Shown one piece after another: positions 1-8,574 of a stretch of 64,000 nt of DNA. This stretch comes from Kribbella soli (GTDB taxonomy: Bacteria > Actinomycetota > Actinomycetes > Propionibacteriales > Kribbellaceae). The notes beneath the pieces were generated by a model, which ran no database searches, was not told where the DNA came from, and saw only the letters and a list, made by a program, of their open reading frames with translations. The DNA lies in the NCBI RefSeq assembly GCF_004331345.1, contig NZ_SJJZ01000001.1, positions 186,001-250,000 on the forward strand, given 5' to 3'. Numbering within the stretch: position 1 is the first letter of the stretch; every line of letters begins with the position of its first letter. The position numbers were made by a program, and so were the translations under genes.

Positions 1-893
1 CGATCGTCGGTGAAGGACGAGACCTCGGAGCGGATGTAGCCGAGCTCCTGCAGTACGCCGTCGTGCATCTCGCGAGCGAGCCGACGCCGGTCCTCGACCA
101 CCGCGGCCTCCGCCTGCAGCGCCCAGTGCCGGCTGATCTCGCGGCCCGCGGCGACGAGCAGCAGCAGGTACGACGCGGTGCGCAACACGCTGCCCGAGTA
201 CAGCCAGTCCTCGCGCGCCGGCGGAAAGACCAGGTAGTTCAGCCGCGCGAACGCACCCACCGCGCAGGCGGGACCGAGCCAACGCAGCAGTACGTCGTCC
301 CGGCTGCGAGCCTGCATCGTGAACCCGACCGCGGCCACCGCGAAGCAGGTGAACGTTACGAGTGCCGGGATCAGGGGTGCATTCGTGGTGGAGAACTCCG
401 GCAGCGAGTCCCTCCGCCAGTACAGGACCGCACTGATCACGAGCATCACTGCGATGACCGGTGCCAGCGCCCAGTGCCGCCAGCCGCGCCGCCGTGTCTG
501 ACGGTCCGGGACGAGGGCCGATGCGGCGATCAGCAGCGTCCCCACGATCCGCAGTCCCGGCGGCAGCCAGTTGCCGAACCCGCCGACCGGCTCGTTCTTG
601 GCGAGCGTGACGCTCAGCAGCGCGTTCGCCGTACCGAGAACCACCAGTCCTTGCAGCAGCAGAAGATCCTGCCAGGTGTTCGTACGCCGGAACCGTCCGT
701 AGACCAGGTACGCGAGCAGTAGCGCGACGCACGCGTTCACGGTCTCGAGCACGAGGTACGCCGCTGCGCTCTGGTACCCGAACTCGCGCTCCCACCGCCC
801 CACCGCGACAGCCGCCGCAGCCATCCCGCCAACGAGCAAAGCGAGCGTCACGCTTCCCCGTGCCGCCCAAAAGCCACCCAGACGCCCCCTCAC
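1..893 (-). CDS. Membrane sensor histidine kinase (NarL/DesK class), 3' part outside window
   Basis: The reverse strand is open from a GTG at 893 to the window edge. The first 240 or so residues are strongly hydrophobic, with about seven likely membrane segments. They are followed by a HisKA_3-type dimerisation motif, RRRLAREMHDGVLQELGYI, near residue 270, whose His is the expected phospho-acceptor. The ATPase domain would lie beyond base 1. I infer a two-component sensor of the DesK/NarX class, normally paired with a LuxR-type response regulator, which is not visible here. Start alternatives are GTG at 851 and ATG at 824; no clear ribosome binding site decides between them. The ligand is unknown. 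Confidence 0.85.
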   Translation of the reverse strand, partial: MRGRLGGFWAARGSVTLALLVGGMAAAAVAVGRWEREFGYQSAAAYLVLETVNACVALLLAYLVYGRFRRTNTWQDLLLLQGLVVLGTANALLSVTLAKNEPVGGFGNWLPPGLRIVGTLLIAASALVPDRQTRRRGWRHWALAPVIAVMLVISAVLYWRRDSLPEFSTTNAPLIPALVTFTCFAVAAVGFTMQARSRDDVLLRWLGPACAVGAFARLNYLVFPPAREDWLYSGSVLRTASYLLLLVAAGREISRHWALQAEAAVVEDRRRLAREMHDGVLQELGYIRSEVSSFTDD

Positions 894-980
894 AGCTACT
901 GACCGTACGCCGATCCCCCACACACCGAAAACGCTCCGCCCGCCCACCGAACAGCACCGGTTGTGGAATGCTCTGGGCGT

Positions 981-1514
981 ATGGACGTGGTGGAGCCGAC
1001 CCGGGTCGTCCGGCACGAGGCTCGGACCTGTGTCGGGATCCGAGTGGTAACGCCGTTCCGGGGGATGCTGGGGAAGCGGAACGAACTCCTGGACGAGCTC
1101 ATCGCCTGGGTCGCCGATCAGGGCATCGACGATGCCGGCCCGTTCTTTCTCCGGTTGCACGTGATCGACATGAGCGGGCCGATGGATCTGGAGGTCGGCG
1201 TCCTGACACCGACCGCCCTGCCCGGCGACGAACGGGTGCGGCCCGGCGTGCTGCCCTCCGGACGGTACGCGACGCTGACCTACCGCAATCATTCGCTCCG
1301 GGCCAACCGCGCGCTGCTCGACTGGGTTGCCGACCAAGGGCTGACCCTCGACCGGCACGAGATCGCGACCGGCGATGTCTTCGGCTGTAGGTACGAGGCC
1401 TACCGCACCGATCCGCGTACCGAGCCGCGTAAGACGAGGTGGGAGGTCGAGCTGAGTATGCGGCTGGCAGACGAGCCGGAGATTCGCCCGCATGAGACCC
1501 GCCGGAGACCGTAA
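981..1514 (+). CDS. GyrI-like small-molecule-binding domain protein
   Basis: 177 residues with no DNA-binding domain. The sequence fits the AraC effector-binding/GyrI (SOUL-like) fold: an initial strand around RTCVGIRVVTPF, a helix LGKRNELLDELIAWVADQG, a strand with MDLEVGVLTP, then LPSGRYATLTYRNHS and a final EAYRTDP..WEVEL strand. Proteins of this type bind small hydrophobic or cationic ligands, or shield a target protein. I chose the ATG at 981 because the in-frame GTG at 963 has no ribosome binding site. The MFS exporter starts 35 bases downstream in the same direction, so a ligand-binding/exporter pairing is plausible but unproven. Confidence 0.6.
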   Translation: MDVVEPTRVVRHEARTCVGIRVVTPFRGMLGKRNELLDELIAWVADQGIDDAGPFFLRLHVIDMSGPMDLEVGVLTPTALPGDERVRPGVLPSGRYATLTYRNHSLRANRALLDWVADQGLTLDRHEIATGDVFGCRYEAYRTDPRTEPRKTRWEVELSMRLADEPEIRPHETRRRP

Positions 1515-1549
1515 GCTCTGCAGGTTCGTCGGGCAACAAGGGGGATGCG

Positions 1550-2761
1550 GTGACTTGGCGGCAGGATCTCGCCGTACTCCGGCACCGAGACGTCCGCATC
1601 TTCGTCTCCGCTCGCTTCATCTCGATCCTCGGATCGGCGATCGCCCCGGTGGCGTTGGTGTTCGCAGTGCTGGACGTGTCGCATTCGGCCAGTGCGGTCG
1701 GGACCGTGCTGGCGGCGCGGAGCATCCCGAACATCGTGTTCCTGCTGATCGGCGGCGTGATCGCCGACCGGCTGCCCCGGCACCTGGTGCTGGTCGCGGC
1801 CAACACGATCAGCGGACTCACCCAGGGACTGGCCGCTGCGCTCGTCCTCACCGGGCACGCGACGATCTGGCAGCTCGCAGCGATCGAAGCGGTGAACGGG
1901 GTGGCGGCCGCGTTCGTGATGCCCGCGATGACCGGGATCCTGCCGTCGATCGTGGACCGGTCGGAGCTCCCCCAGGCCAACGCGATCGCCGGGTTCGCAC
2001 GCTCGACGGCGATGATCGGCGGCGGCGCGGTCGCGGGTGTGATCGTCGGCCTGACCGGTCCGGGGGTCGGGCTCGCGGTGGACGGCCTGACGTTCCTGAT
2101 CGCTGCGCTGTTGCTGTTCCGCTTGACGATCCCGCGGATCGAGCGGGCGGCGAGCTCGGTCCTCACCGACCTGCGAGAAGGCTGGACGGAGTTCGTGTCC
2201 CGGCAGTGGGTCTGGGTGATCGTGCTCGCGTTCGCACTGCTCAACCTGATCTTCACGGCCTGCTACCAGGTCCTCGGCCCTGTGATCGCGGACCGCACCT
2301 TCGGCAGAGCCGGCTGGGGTCTGGTCAGTGCCTGCTTCGGCGCCGGACTCATCGCGAGCGGCCTCATCATGCTCCGTCTCAAACCAAGCCGCCCGCTCCG
2401 CACCGGGATGCTCGGCATGCTCCTCACGGTCCCGGTGATGCTGTGCCTGGCGCTGGTGCCCCAGCTCTGGGCGATGGCGATCGCGGCGTTCCTTCTCGGG
2501 GTCGGCTTCGACATCTTCGGGATCACCTGGGAGACCGCACTCGGCCAGCATGTGCCCATCGACAAGCTGTCGCGCGTGGCGTCGTACGACATGCTCGGCT
2601 CGTTCATCGCCGGCCCCGTCGGCCAACTCACCGTTGGGTACGTCGCCGTGTCCATCGGCGCGAAAGCCGTCGAACTGTACGGCGCCGCACTGTTCGTCCT
2701 GATCACCGTCATCACGCTCGTGGTCCCCTCGGTTTGGAACCTGCGTAGGGTGGACGTGTGA
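1550..2761 (+). CDS. MFS transporter, MFS_3/EntS-like
   Basis: A 403-residue polytopic membrane protein with roughly 12 hydrophobic segments. The loop between segments 2 and 3 carries the MFS signature GGVIADRLPRHLV. The layout is that of the DHA3/EntS (MFS_3) family of proton-driven exporters of drugs or siderophores; the substrate cannot be read from sequence. It starts at GTG 1550 behind AAGGGGG. An ATG at 1543 is followed at once by TGA in its own frame and can be excluded. Its stop overlaps the start of the next gene (GTGTGA), so the two are translationally coupled. Confidence 0.85.
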   Translation: MTWRQDLAVLRHRDVRIFVSARFISILGSAIAPVALVFAVLDVSHSASAVGTVLAARSIPNIVFLLIGGVIADRLPRHLVLVAANTISGLTQGLAAALVLTGHATIWQLAAIEAVNGVAAAFVMPAMTGILPSIVDRSELPQANAIAGFARSTAMIGGGAVAGVIVGLTGPGVGLAVDGLTFLIAALLLFRLTIPRIERAASSVLTDLREGWTEFVSRQWVWVIVLAFALLNLIFTACYQVLGPVIADRTFGRAGWGLVSACFGAGLIASGLIMLRLKPSRPLRTGMLGMLLTVPVMLCLALVPQLWAMAIAAFLLGVGFDIFGITWETALGQHVPIDKLSRVASYDMLGSFIAGPVGQLTVGYVAVSIGAKAVELYGAALFVLITVITLVVPSVWNLRRVDV

Positions 2762-3432
2762 GCTCAATCGTTCCGGGACCTCAGAAGAAGATCGGCGAAG
2801 AGATCGACGCGGCTCGCTCCGGCGCCAAGCCGCTCGACCCGAGCGCCCTCAACGCAACCGCGCCCCGTCAGGAGGCGTTGAACGGTCTCGACGACTGGCC
2901 GGAGTCGCTGCGCGCGGCGATCGAGGCGGAGCACAAGCGCGTCGCTGCGTTGGACTCGAACCGTCGCAGGACGGCCGACAAGGCCGTACCTGAGCTCGTC
3001 AAGTGCCTCGACACGCTCCTGGACGAGATCGCCAACCGCCTCCAGGCCGACAAGCCCCGCCTGTTCGGCAAGGCAACTCCTGCCGCCGAGCCGTCGGAGG
3101 ACGTCGCGGAACTGCTGGGCATCCCGGCCGACGAACTCGACCAGCCGTCAGGCCGCGGCGAACACCGTACGGCGCTGCGCACGATCAAACAGCTCCACGG
3201 CCAACTGAAGGACCTGGAGACCACCCCGGACCACTCCCGCCTGACCCGCCTGGCGACCTTCACCATCCGCCTGGCCCTGGTCGTCGAGGCCGCGCCGGAA
3301 ACCGCCGGCGCGCTGGCCCCGATCGCCCTCGCCCGCTTCACTCAGGGCGTCTCCGACTTCCAATGGGAAGCCACCTTCCAGGAAAAACTGAACTCCTGGC
3401 GAGAAGCCCACGCCACCCTCACTAGCCCTTGA
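2758..3432 (+). CDS. Conserved hypothetical protein coupled to MFS gene
   Basis: A 224-residue soluble protein, mostly helical and charged, that I do not recognise. It has no signal peptide, membrane segment or catalytic motif. It contains a Pro/Ala/Glu-rich linker near residue 105-125 and two helical halves. The GTG start overlaps the last codon of the MFS gene by four bases, so it is co-translated with it. Its 3' end overlaps the convergent permease gene by 11 bases. It may be an accessory protein of the exporter, which is an inference from coupling alone. Confidence 0.6.
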   Translation: MSSIVPGPQKKIGEEIDAARSGAKPLDPSALNATAPRQEALNGLDDWPESLRAAIEAEHKRVAALDSNRRRTADKAVPELVKCLDTLLDEIANRLQADKPRLFGKATPAAEPSEDVAELLGIPADELDQPSGRGEHRTALRTIKQLHGQLKDLETTPDHSRLTRLATFTIRLALVVEAAPETAGALAPIALARFTQGVSDFQWEATFQEKLNSWREAHATLTSP

Positions 3433-4249
3433 TGGCGCCGCCGAGGGCGAAGGCGCCGCCGAGTTTGCGGCTGAGGAGGAGGTAGAGGAGGAGTACGGGC
3501 ATGGTGTAGATGAGGGAGTACGCCGCCAGCTGCCCGTAGTTCGGTTCGCCGTACTGGCCGAAGAACGTGAAGATGCTGACCGACGCCGGCAACCGCTCCG
3601 GTGACAGCAGCAGCATGAACGGGACGAAGAAGTTCCCCCACATGCCGATGAAGGTGAAGATCAGCACGACCGCGATCCCGGGCCACATCAACGGCAGCAC
3701 GATCGCCCGCAGCGCCCGCATATTCCCGGCGCCGTCGACCCAGGCCGCTTCCTCGAGCGAGATCGGTACGCCGTCCATGAACGTCTTGGTCAGCCAGATC
3801 GCGAACGGCAACGCACTCGTCGCCATGAACATGATCGTGCCGCCGAGCGTGTCGACCAGGTTCAGCTGCACGAACAACCCGTAGACCGGCACCATCACCG
3901 CGGTGATCGGCAGCCCGGTGCAGAACAGCACGGTGAGCAGGAACGGCCGGTTGAACCGCGTCCGGAACCGCGACAACGGGTACGCCGCCAGCACCGCACA
4001 GACCATCGTCAGCAACGCGGCCCCACCGCACAGAATGATGCCGTTCAGCACCGGCCGGTACGTCGTGTCGGTGTTCAGCACCGCCTTGAAGTTCCCGAGC
4101 GTCGGATGCGTCGGGAACTCGACCCGCAGCCCCGCGGTCCGGTTGATCGAGGCGAACAACACCCACAGCAGCGGAAGCACGAACAGTACGCCGATGGCCA
4201 GCAGGATCAGGTTCGATGCCAGCTTGCTCATCCGGTCGCGGGCAATCAT
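3422..4249 (-). CDS. Sugar ABC transporter permease, MalG-like (CUT1)
   Basis: 275 residues with six predicted membrane helices. The inner-membrane EAA loop reads EEAAWVDGAGNMRALRAIVLPLMWPG, in which EAAxxDGA is the contact site for the ATPase coupling helix. It is the MalG-type partner of the permease just upstream. I place the start at ATG 4249 because it overlaps that gene's stop as ATGA; a longer open frame reaching 4777 is only read-through in another gene. Substrate is probably an oligosaccharide or glycoside, judged from the family, not from specific residues. Confidence 0.88.
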   Translation of the reverse strand: MIARDRMSKLASNLILLAIGVLFVLPLLWVLFASINRTAGLRVEFPTHPTLGNFKAVLNTDTTYRPVLNGIILCGGAALLTMVCAVLAAYPLSRFRTRFNRPFLLTVLFCTGLPITAVMVPVYGLFVQLNLVDTLGGTIMFMATSALPFAIWLTKTFMDGVPISLEEAAWVDGAGNMRALRAIVLPLMWPGIAVVLIFTFIGMWGNFFVPFMLLLSPERLPASVSIFTFFGQYGEPNYGQLAAYSLIYTMPVLLLYLLLSRKLGGAFALGGAIKG

Positions 4250-5187
4250 GCGGCCTCCGAGTTCAGTCCACGCAGGTAGATCAGCGAGAAGACCGCGCCG
4301 ATCGCCAGCATCACCAACGCGATCGCGGTGCCGTAGCCGATCTGGGAGAAGCTGAACGCCTGCTCGTACATGTACAGCGGCAACGTCTGGCTTTTGGTTC
4401 CCGGGCCGCCGCGGGTCATCGCGAAGATCAGGCCGAACACGCTCAGCGTCTGCAGCGTGATCAGCATCAGGTTGGTCATGATCGCGCGGGTGATCATCGG
4501 CAGCGTCACGAACGCGAGCCGCCGCCAGCCGCCCGCGCCGTCCATCTCGGCGGATTCCTCGATCTCCTTGGGAATCTCGCTCAGAGCGGCCGAGTACACC
4601 AGCATCGAGAACGCCGTACCACGCCAGATGTTGGCCAGCGAGACCGCGATGATCGGTGCCGCGTACAACCAGTCCTGACCGGGCAGGCCGACCGCGTGCA
4701 GCATCACGTTCAGCGTGCCGTCGTCGTTGAAGAACGCGCTCAGCAGGTACGCCGCGACCACCTCGGGCAGCACCCACGCGCCGATCACCGCCGTACCGAC
4801 GAAGTTCCGGACGAGCTTCGTGGACTTCCGCATCAGCAGCGCGAGGCCGAGGCCGAGCGTGTTCTGACCGATGATCGCGGAGATCAGCGTGAACACCAGC
4901 GTCAGCCAGATCGCGTTCGTGAACGCGCCGCTGCCGAACGCCTTGCGGAAGTTGTCCACGCCGACGAACTTCACGTTCGCGGCACCGGTTCCGGTCAGCG
5001 CCATGTTGGTGAACGCGGCGTACACGCAGTAGAGGATCGGGCCGGCCAGGAAGACCAGCATGAGTCCGATGGCCGGCGACAGCGGCAGCATCCGGATCAG
5101 GTTGGCGGCCCGCGGCTTCCCGCTCCGTCCGGACGTCTTGCCGGAGGGAGCGGGAGTGGAGGCCGTGGGAGCGACAGTCGTCGTCAC
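4246..5187 (-). CDS. Sugar ABC transporter permease, MalF-like (CUT1)
   Basis: 313 residues. An N-terminal Thr/Ser/Pro-rich cytosolic tail of about 30 residues precedes six membrane helices. The EAA loop is present as EIPKEIEESAEMDGAGGWRR. It forms the heterodimeric channel with the MalG-like partner. The GTG at 5187 is preferred over TTG at 5193 because GAAGGAA lies 8 nt before the GTG but only 2 nt before the TTG. It lies 25 bases downstream of the binding-protein gene. The operon encodes no ATPase, so it probably shares an MsiK-type ATPase encoded elsewhere, as is common in actinomycetes. Confidence 0.87.
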   Translation of the reverse strand: MTTTVAPTASTPAPSGKTSGRSGKPRAANLIRMLPLSPAIGLMLVFLAGPILYCVYAAFTNMALTGTGAANVKFVGVDNFRKAFGSGAFTNAIWLTLVFTLISAIIGQNTLGLGLALLMRKSTKLVRNFVGTAVIGAWVLPEVVAAYLLSAFFNDDGTLNVMLHAVGLPGQDWLYAAPIIAVSLANIWRGTAFSMLVYSAALSEIPKEIEESAEMDGAGGWRRLAFVTLPMITRAIMTNLMLITLQTLSVFGLIFAMTRGGPGTKSQTLPLYMYEQAFSFSQIGYGTAIALVMLAIGAVFSLIYLRGLNSEAA

Positions 5188-5212
5188 AGGCAAGGTTCCT
5201 TCGTCGGTTCGG

Positions 5213-6601
5213 CTACTGGCCCGAAGTCGTCTTGTCCTTGCCGACGATGCCTTCGACCGCTTCGTCGTAGTTCTTGGCGGCCTTGTCCGGCGAGGACTGC
5301 CCGGTCATCACCGCCTCCATCGCGGTGATGATCTCGTTGGAGACCTTCGGGTACTCCGCGAACGCCGGCCGGTACACGGTCACCGACACCAGGTCGGTGA
5401 AGAACTTCGTGCTCTTCGACGAGTTCTTGTAGCCGGCGTCGTCGGCGACGTCCTTGCGGACCGCGATCTGCGCGCCGTCGGTCGCGTACTTGGTCGCGTT
5501 CTTCTGCGTCTGCAGGGTCTTGATCAGGTTCCAGGCCGCGTCCGGGTTCTTGGACTTGGCCGGGATCGCCCAGGTCCAGCCGCCGGAGAGGCTGACCTTG
5601 CCCTTGCCGCTGCCGTCCTGGGTCGGCATCGCGGTCTGGCCGAGCACCGTGCTCCACTGCGGCCACGGCTTCGCGCCGGTCTTCTGCCAGTTGCTGTAGA
5701 TCCAGGAGCCGTCCAGGTCGATCGCCAGCTTGCTCTGCGGCAGCAGCTCGGTGCCGACCTTGCTGCCCATGTTCGGGTCGAGCGCCTGCTTCGGCGACGG
5801 CGCGAGGCCCTCGCCGTAGATGGTCTTGATGAAGTTCAGCGAGTCCTTGAAGCCCTGGCTGCCGACGACCCACTTCTGCTGGTCGTTGTTGTACAGCGTG
5901 TCCTTCGTGCCGTACAGCAGCATCTCGAAGCCCTGCATCGCCGACGCTTCACCCATCGGCTTGCCCGAGTACACGTTCATCGGGATGACGCCGGGGAGCT
6001 TCTGCTTGATCGTCCGGGCCGCGCTGAGCACGTCGTCCCAGGTCTTCGGCTGCCAGTCCTCGGGCAGGCCGGCCTTCGCGAACAGCTGCTTGTTGTACCA
6101 GAGCGCCCGCGTGTCGGTGCCGTCCGGGACGCCGTACGTCTTGCCGTCGAGCGCCTTCGCCGCGCCCTTGGCGGTGTCCTGGAACTGGCTCCACTGGTCC
6201 CACTTGTTGATGTAGTCGTCGAGCGGCTTCAGGTACCCCGCGGTGATGTCGGAGTTGATCAGGAAGGTGTCCTCGTAGACCACGTCCGGTGCGGTGTTCG
6301 GCGACCGCATCATCAGCTGCAGCTTGGTGTAGTAGTCGTTCTCCGACGCAACGATCGGCAGGATCTCGACCGTCGAGCCGGGGTTCGCGGCTTCGTACTC
6401 GGTCTTCACGCCGGCGAGGAAGTTCTTCATCACCGTGCCCGGACCCCACTGCTGGTACGCGATCTTGATGTGCGCCGGACCGGCGCTCTGCGAGCTGCCG
6501 GCGTCCGGCTGCTTGGTCGTCGACCCCTGGCTGCAGGCCGTCACCGCGAGCAGCAGCGCACTCGCCAGAGCTGCCACTTTGAAACGTTTCCTAGACATCA
6601 T
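5213..6601 (-). CDS. Extracellular solute-binding lipoprotein, sugar ABC transporter (SBP_bac_1)
   Basis: 462 residues. The N-terminus MMSRKRFKVAALASALLLAVTAC is a lipoprotein signal with lipobox LAVTAC, so the mature protein would be lipid-anchored outside the membrane. The rest is a typical family 1 binding protein (two-lobed, with motifs such as DVVYEDTF and YGVPDGTDTRALWYNKQLF). It heads the operon with the two permeases and would deliver a sugar to them. Tandem ATG codons (6601 and 6598) both fit behind GAAGGTGG. A perfect palindrome GAAACGTTTC lies inside codons 4-7 at 6581-6590 and could be an intragenic repressor site. Confidence 0.9.
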   Translation of the reverse strand: MMSRKRFKVAALASALLLAVTACSQGSTTKQPDAGSSQSAGPAHIKIAYQQWGPGTVMKNFLAGVKTEYEAANPGSTVEILPIVASENDYYTKLQLMMRSPNTAPDVVYEDTFLINSDITAGYLKPLDDYINKWDQWSQFQDTAKGAAKALDGKTYGVPDGTDTRALWYNKQLFAKAGLPEDWQPKTWDDVLSAARTIKQKLPGVIPMNVYSGKPMGEASAMQGFEMLLYGTKDTLYNNDQQKWVVGSQGFKDSLNFIKTIYGEGLAPSPKQALDPNMGSKVGTELLPQSKLAIDLDGSWIYSNWQKTGAKPWPQWSTVLGQTAMPTQDGSGKGKVSLSGGWTWAIPAKSKNPDAAWNLIKTLQTQKNATKYATDGAQIAVRKDVADDAGYKNSSKSTKFFTDLVSVTVYRPAFAEYPKVSNEIITAMEAVMTGQSSPDKAAKNYDEAVEGIVGKDKTTSGQ

Positions 6602-6616
6602 TCACGTCCACCTTCG

Positions 6617-6780
6617 GGCAATCGTTGTCATCCCGGTACCACGGCCCAAACCCTGCGGGCTTTCCCGCGACCGTAGGAGGCCGCATCGACCGAAGTCAAT
6701 GCTTGACAGACAACGTTGTCGCGGTAGGAGCACGGTAACGCGGCGACCGGGACGTAACGATCCGGTCACCGCGTTGTCAT
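6617..6780 (-). promoter_or_regulatory. Promoter and repeated LacI-like operator sites for the sugar ABC operon
   Basis: On the reverse strand a -35 TTGACT (6694-6699) and -10 TACGGT (6670-6675) are separated by 18 bp. A perfect palindrome GACAACGTTGTC (6709-6720) lies just upstream of the -35 box. The half-site TGACAACG recurs downstream of the start point (6619-6630, followed by ATTG) and again upstream at 6772-6780. The spaced sites suggest a LacI-family repressor acting with DNA looping. No LacI gene adjoins this operon; the nearest is 17 kb away. Confidence 0.55.
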
Positions 6781-6792
6781 ACCCCTACTTTG

Positions 6793-7794
6793 TCAGGCCG
6801 CGACCGCGGACGCCTCACGCCGAGCCGGTACGGCGCGTCCCCGGGAGCGCAGCGCGCCGAGTCCGCAGAGCACCACTCCGGCGAGTAACCAGCACGCCAG
6901 TACGACGAGTGGCCGGGCCGCGCCGGCGCCGTCGAAGAAGCTCACCGAGCGCAACGCCGTACCGGCTGCTCCGGGCGGCAGGAGCTGACCCAGCGTGCCC
7001 CATCCGCTCGGCAGCATCTCGGGCGCGCTCGTCATCCCGGAGAGCGGGTTGCCGAGCAGCATCATCACGGCGCCGCCGAGCGCGAGTCCCGCCGTACCGA
7101 GCAGCCACTCGAGTCCGAGCAGCGTGAGACTGATGGCCGCGATCGACATCGCGATCACGCCCGCGTTGCCGAGGTAGCTGCCGTCGAACGAGCCGAGCCA
7201 GTACTGCAGTACGGCGGCCAGCGCGAGCCCGCCGGTGACCGCGAACGTGACGGCGCCGATCATCCGCTTCGCCCCGGATCGCACCAGCTGGGTGAGCGCG
7301 GCGGCGGCGATGATCCCGCCGAGCACGAGCGGCAACGCGCCTGCAGCGAGACCCGCACCCCGCGGATCGTCCTTCGGCAGCGGCACGATGTCGGTCACCT
7401 TGGCCGGGTTCTCCGGCGACATCCGGGCAGACAACTGCGTCAGAACCTGCGCGATGGCCGGCCCGCCCGCGGAGGCGGTCAGTACTTCGGGCTGCGCCGC
7501 GTCCAGCACGATCGCGCCGTACGCGTCCCGGTCCTCGATCCGCTGCACGGCCGCCTGCCGGTCCGGTACGGCGGTGATCTCGAAGCCACCGGGCATCGCC
7601 TGCTCGAGCCCGGCCTCGATCTGCGCGACCGCCGGCGTCGGGCCGGACACCGCGAGCGGGACGTTCCGCGGCTCGGAGCGCGCGGACGGCCACGCGAAGG
7701 CGATCAGGAACACCGTGAGGACCGCGGTCAGCAGCGTGATGACGGCGATCAGGGGCGGCCGGCGACGTTCGGCCGCGTGCGCCTCAGTGGTCAT
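6793..7794 (-). CDS. ABC-2/YhgE-Pip-like membrane protein under TetR control
   Basis: 333 residues. One N-terminal membrane helix (about residues 15-38) is followed by an extracytoplasmic domain of about 110 residues, then five or six helices in the C-terminal half. This is the layout of YhgE/Pip-like and ABC-2 exporter membrane components, but there is no ATPase next to it. Start ATG 7794 follows GGGAG by 8 nt. It is transcribed divergently from a TetR gene, with two similar palindromic sites between them. A role in efflux or envelope stress is inferred from this arrangement. Confidence 0.65.
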   Translation of the reverse strand: MTTEAHAAERRRPPLIAVITLLTAVLTVFLIAFAWPSARSEPRNVPLAVSGPTPAVAQIEAGLEQAMPGGFEITAVPDRQAAVQRIEDRDAYGAIVLDAAQPEVLTASAGGPAIAQVLTQLSARMSPENPAKVTDIVPLPKDDPRGAGLAAGALPLVLGGIIAAAALTQLVRSGAKRMIGAVTFAVTGGLALAAVLQYWLGSFDGSYLGNAGVIAMSIAAISLTLLGLEWLLGTAGLALGGAVMMLLGNPLSGMTSAPEMLPSGWGTLGQLLPPGAAGTALRSVSFFDGAGAARPLVVLACWLLAGVVLCGLGALRSRGRAVPARREASAVAA

Positions 7795-7822
7795 GGTTGG
7801 CACTCCCTCAGGCTTAAAAACC

Positions 7823-7897
7823 GAATGATCGTTCTTTATAGATCCGAGCCTGGCAACGGCTCGGCGACTTGTCAAGAACGGACATTCGTTTTATGTT
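7823..7897. promoter_or_regulatory. Divergent TetR operators and leaderless tetR promoter
   Basis: Two related sites are visible: GAATGATCGTTC (7823-7834) close to the membrane-protein gene, and GAACGGACATTC (7876-7887). The second lies inside the forward promoter TTGTCA (7869-7874), 17 bp, TATGTT (7892-7897). The TetR start codon at 7904 is 6 bases after this -10 box, so the message is probably leaderless. The position of the sites predicts autorepression plus control of the divergent gene. Confidence 0.6.
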
Positions 7898-7903
7898 GCG
7901 AGC

Positions 7904-8500
7904 GTGCCCAAGGTCACCGAGGAACACCGGCTGGCGCGCCGCGCCCAGATCGTCGCGGCGGCGCGTACCTGCGTGGTCGGGGAGGGCTTCCACAAGACGA
8001 CGATGGCCGACGTGATCCGCGAGTCCGGGCTGTCCGCGGGCGCCGTCTACGGGTACTTCAAGAGCAAGGAAGAGATCGTCGCGGCGATCGCCGAGGACGC
8101 GCTCAGCACCGTGGACGAGGTCTTCCAGAACATCCTCGCCACCGAAGCGCCGCTGACGCCCCTGATGGCTCTGGAGACAGCGCTCGATCACGTGGTCGAG
8201 GTGGCCGGACGACCCGGCGGCGACGTCACGCGGGTCGGCGTCCAGGCCTGGGCCGAGGCGCTGCACAACCCGGCGATCATGACCACCGCCTGCGGCAAGT
8301 ACACCCAACTGCGGGACCGGTTCGAAGAAGTCGCCCGCCGCGCCCAGGCCGACGGCACGATCGACGCCGATGTCGATCCCCGCTACGTCGCCCAGGTTCT
8401 GTTCGGCCTGATCCCGGGCTTCGTCCTGCAGCGACTGATCATCGGTGATGTCACTCCCGCGACCTACAGCGCCGGCCTCCGCGCCCTCCTCCGCCCCTAG
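7904..8500 (+). CDS. TetR/AcrR family transcriptional regulator
   Basis: 198 residues starting at GTG 7904. The N-terminal helix-turn-helix is clear: RAQIVAAARTCVVGEGFHKT followed by TMADVIRESGLSAGAVYGYFKSKEEI, residues about 13-62. The C-terminal ligand-binding domain is longer and divergent, as usual. It is divergently oriented to the membrane protein, with operator-like repeats in the shared promoter. I expect a ligand-released repressor of that gene and of itself. The ligand cannot be predicted. Confidence 0.9.
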   Translation: MPKVTEEHRLARRAQIVAAARTCVVGEGFHKTTMADVIRESGLSAGAVYGYFKSKEEIVAAIAEDALSTVDEVFQNILATEAPLTPLMALETALDHVVEVAGRPGGDVTRVGVQAWAEALHNPAIMTTACGKYTQLRDRFEEVARRAQADGTIDADVDPRYVAQVLFGLIPGFVLQRLIIGDVTPATYSAGLRALLRP

Positions 8501-8574
8501 GTGGGGTTTCGTCCACCATCAGGGGTGGCTCAGCACCATGGGTTGGTACGCCGCTGATCCGTAGCGTCGGCGGC

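Noticed and set aside
63-722. Forward open frame of 219 codons at the window start
   Set aside because: The reverse strand encodes a membrane sensor kinase through the same bases, with hydrophobic helices and a HisKA_3 motif.
1400-2767. Reverse open frame of 455 codons opposite the MFS gene
   Set aside because: Highly charged His/Asp/Arg/Glu-rich translation without any domain; the forward frame gives a clear 12-helix transporter.
6581-6590. Perfect palindrome GAAACGTTTC as a main operator of the sugar ABC operon
   Set aside because: It lies within codons 4-7 of the binding protein. A lone 10-mer palindrome inside coding sequence is weak evidence, so I only mention it in the gene entry.
5060-6676. 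Long forward open frame (538 codons) opposite the sugar-binding protein gene
   Set aside because: It is antisense to a gene with a clear lipobox and family motifs. Its composition (Arg/Leu/Val/Asp-rich, no domain) is that of GC-skewed shadow frames.
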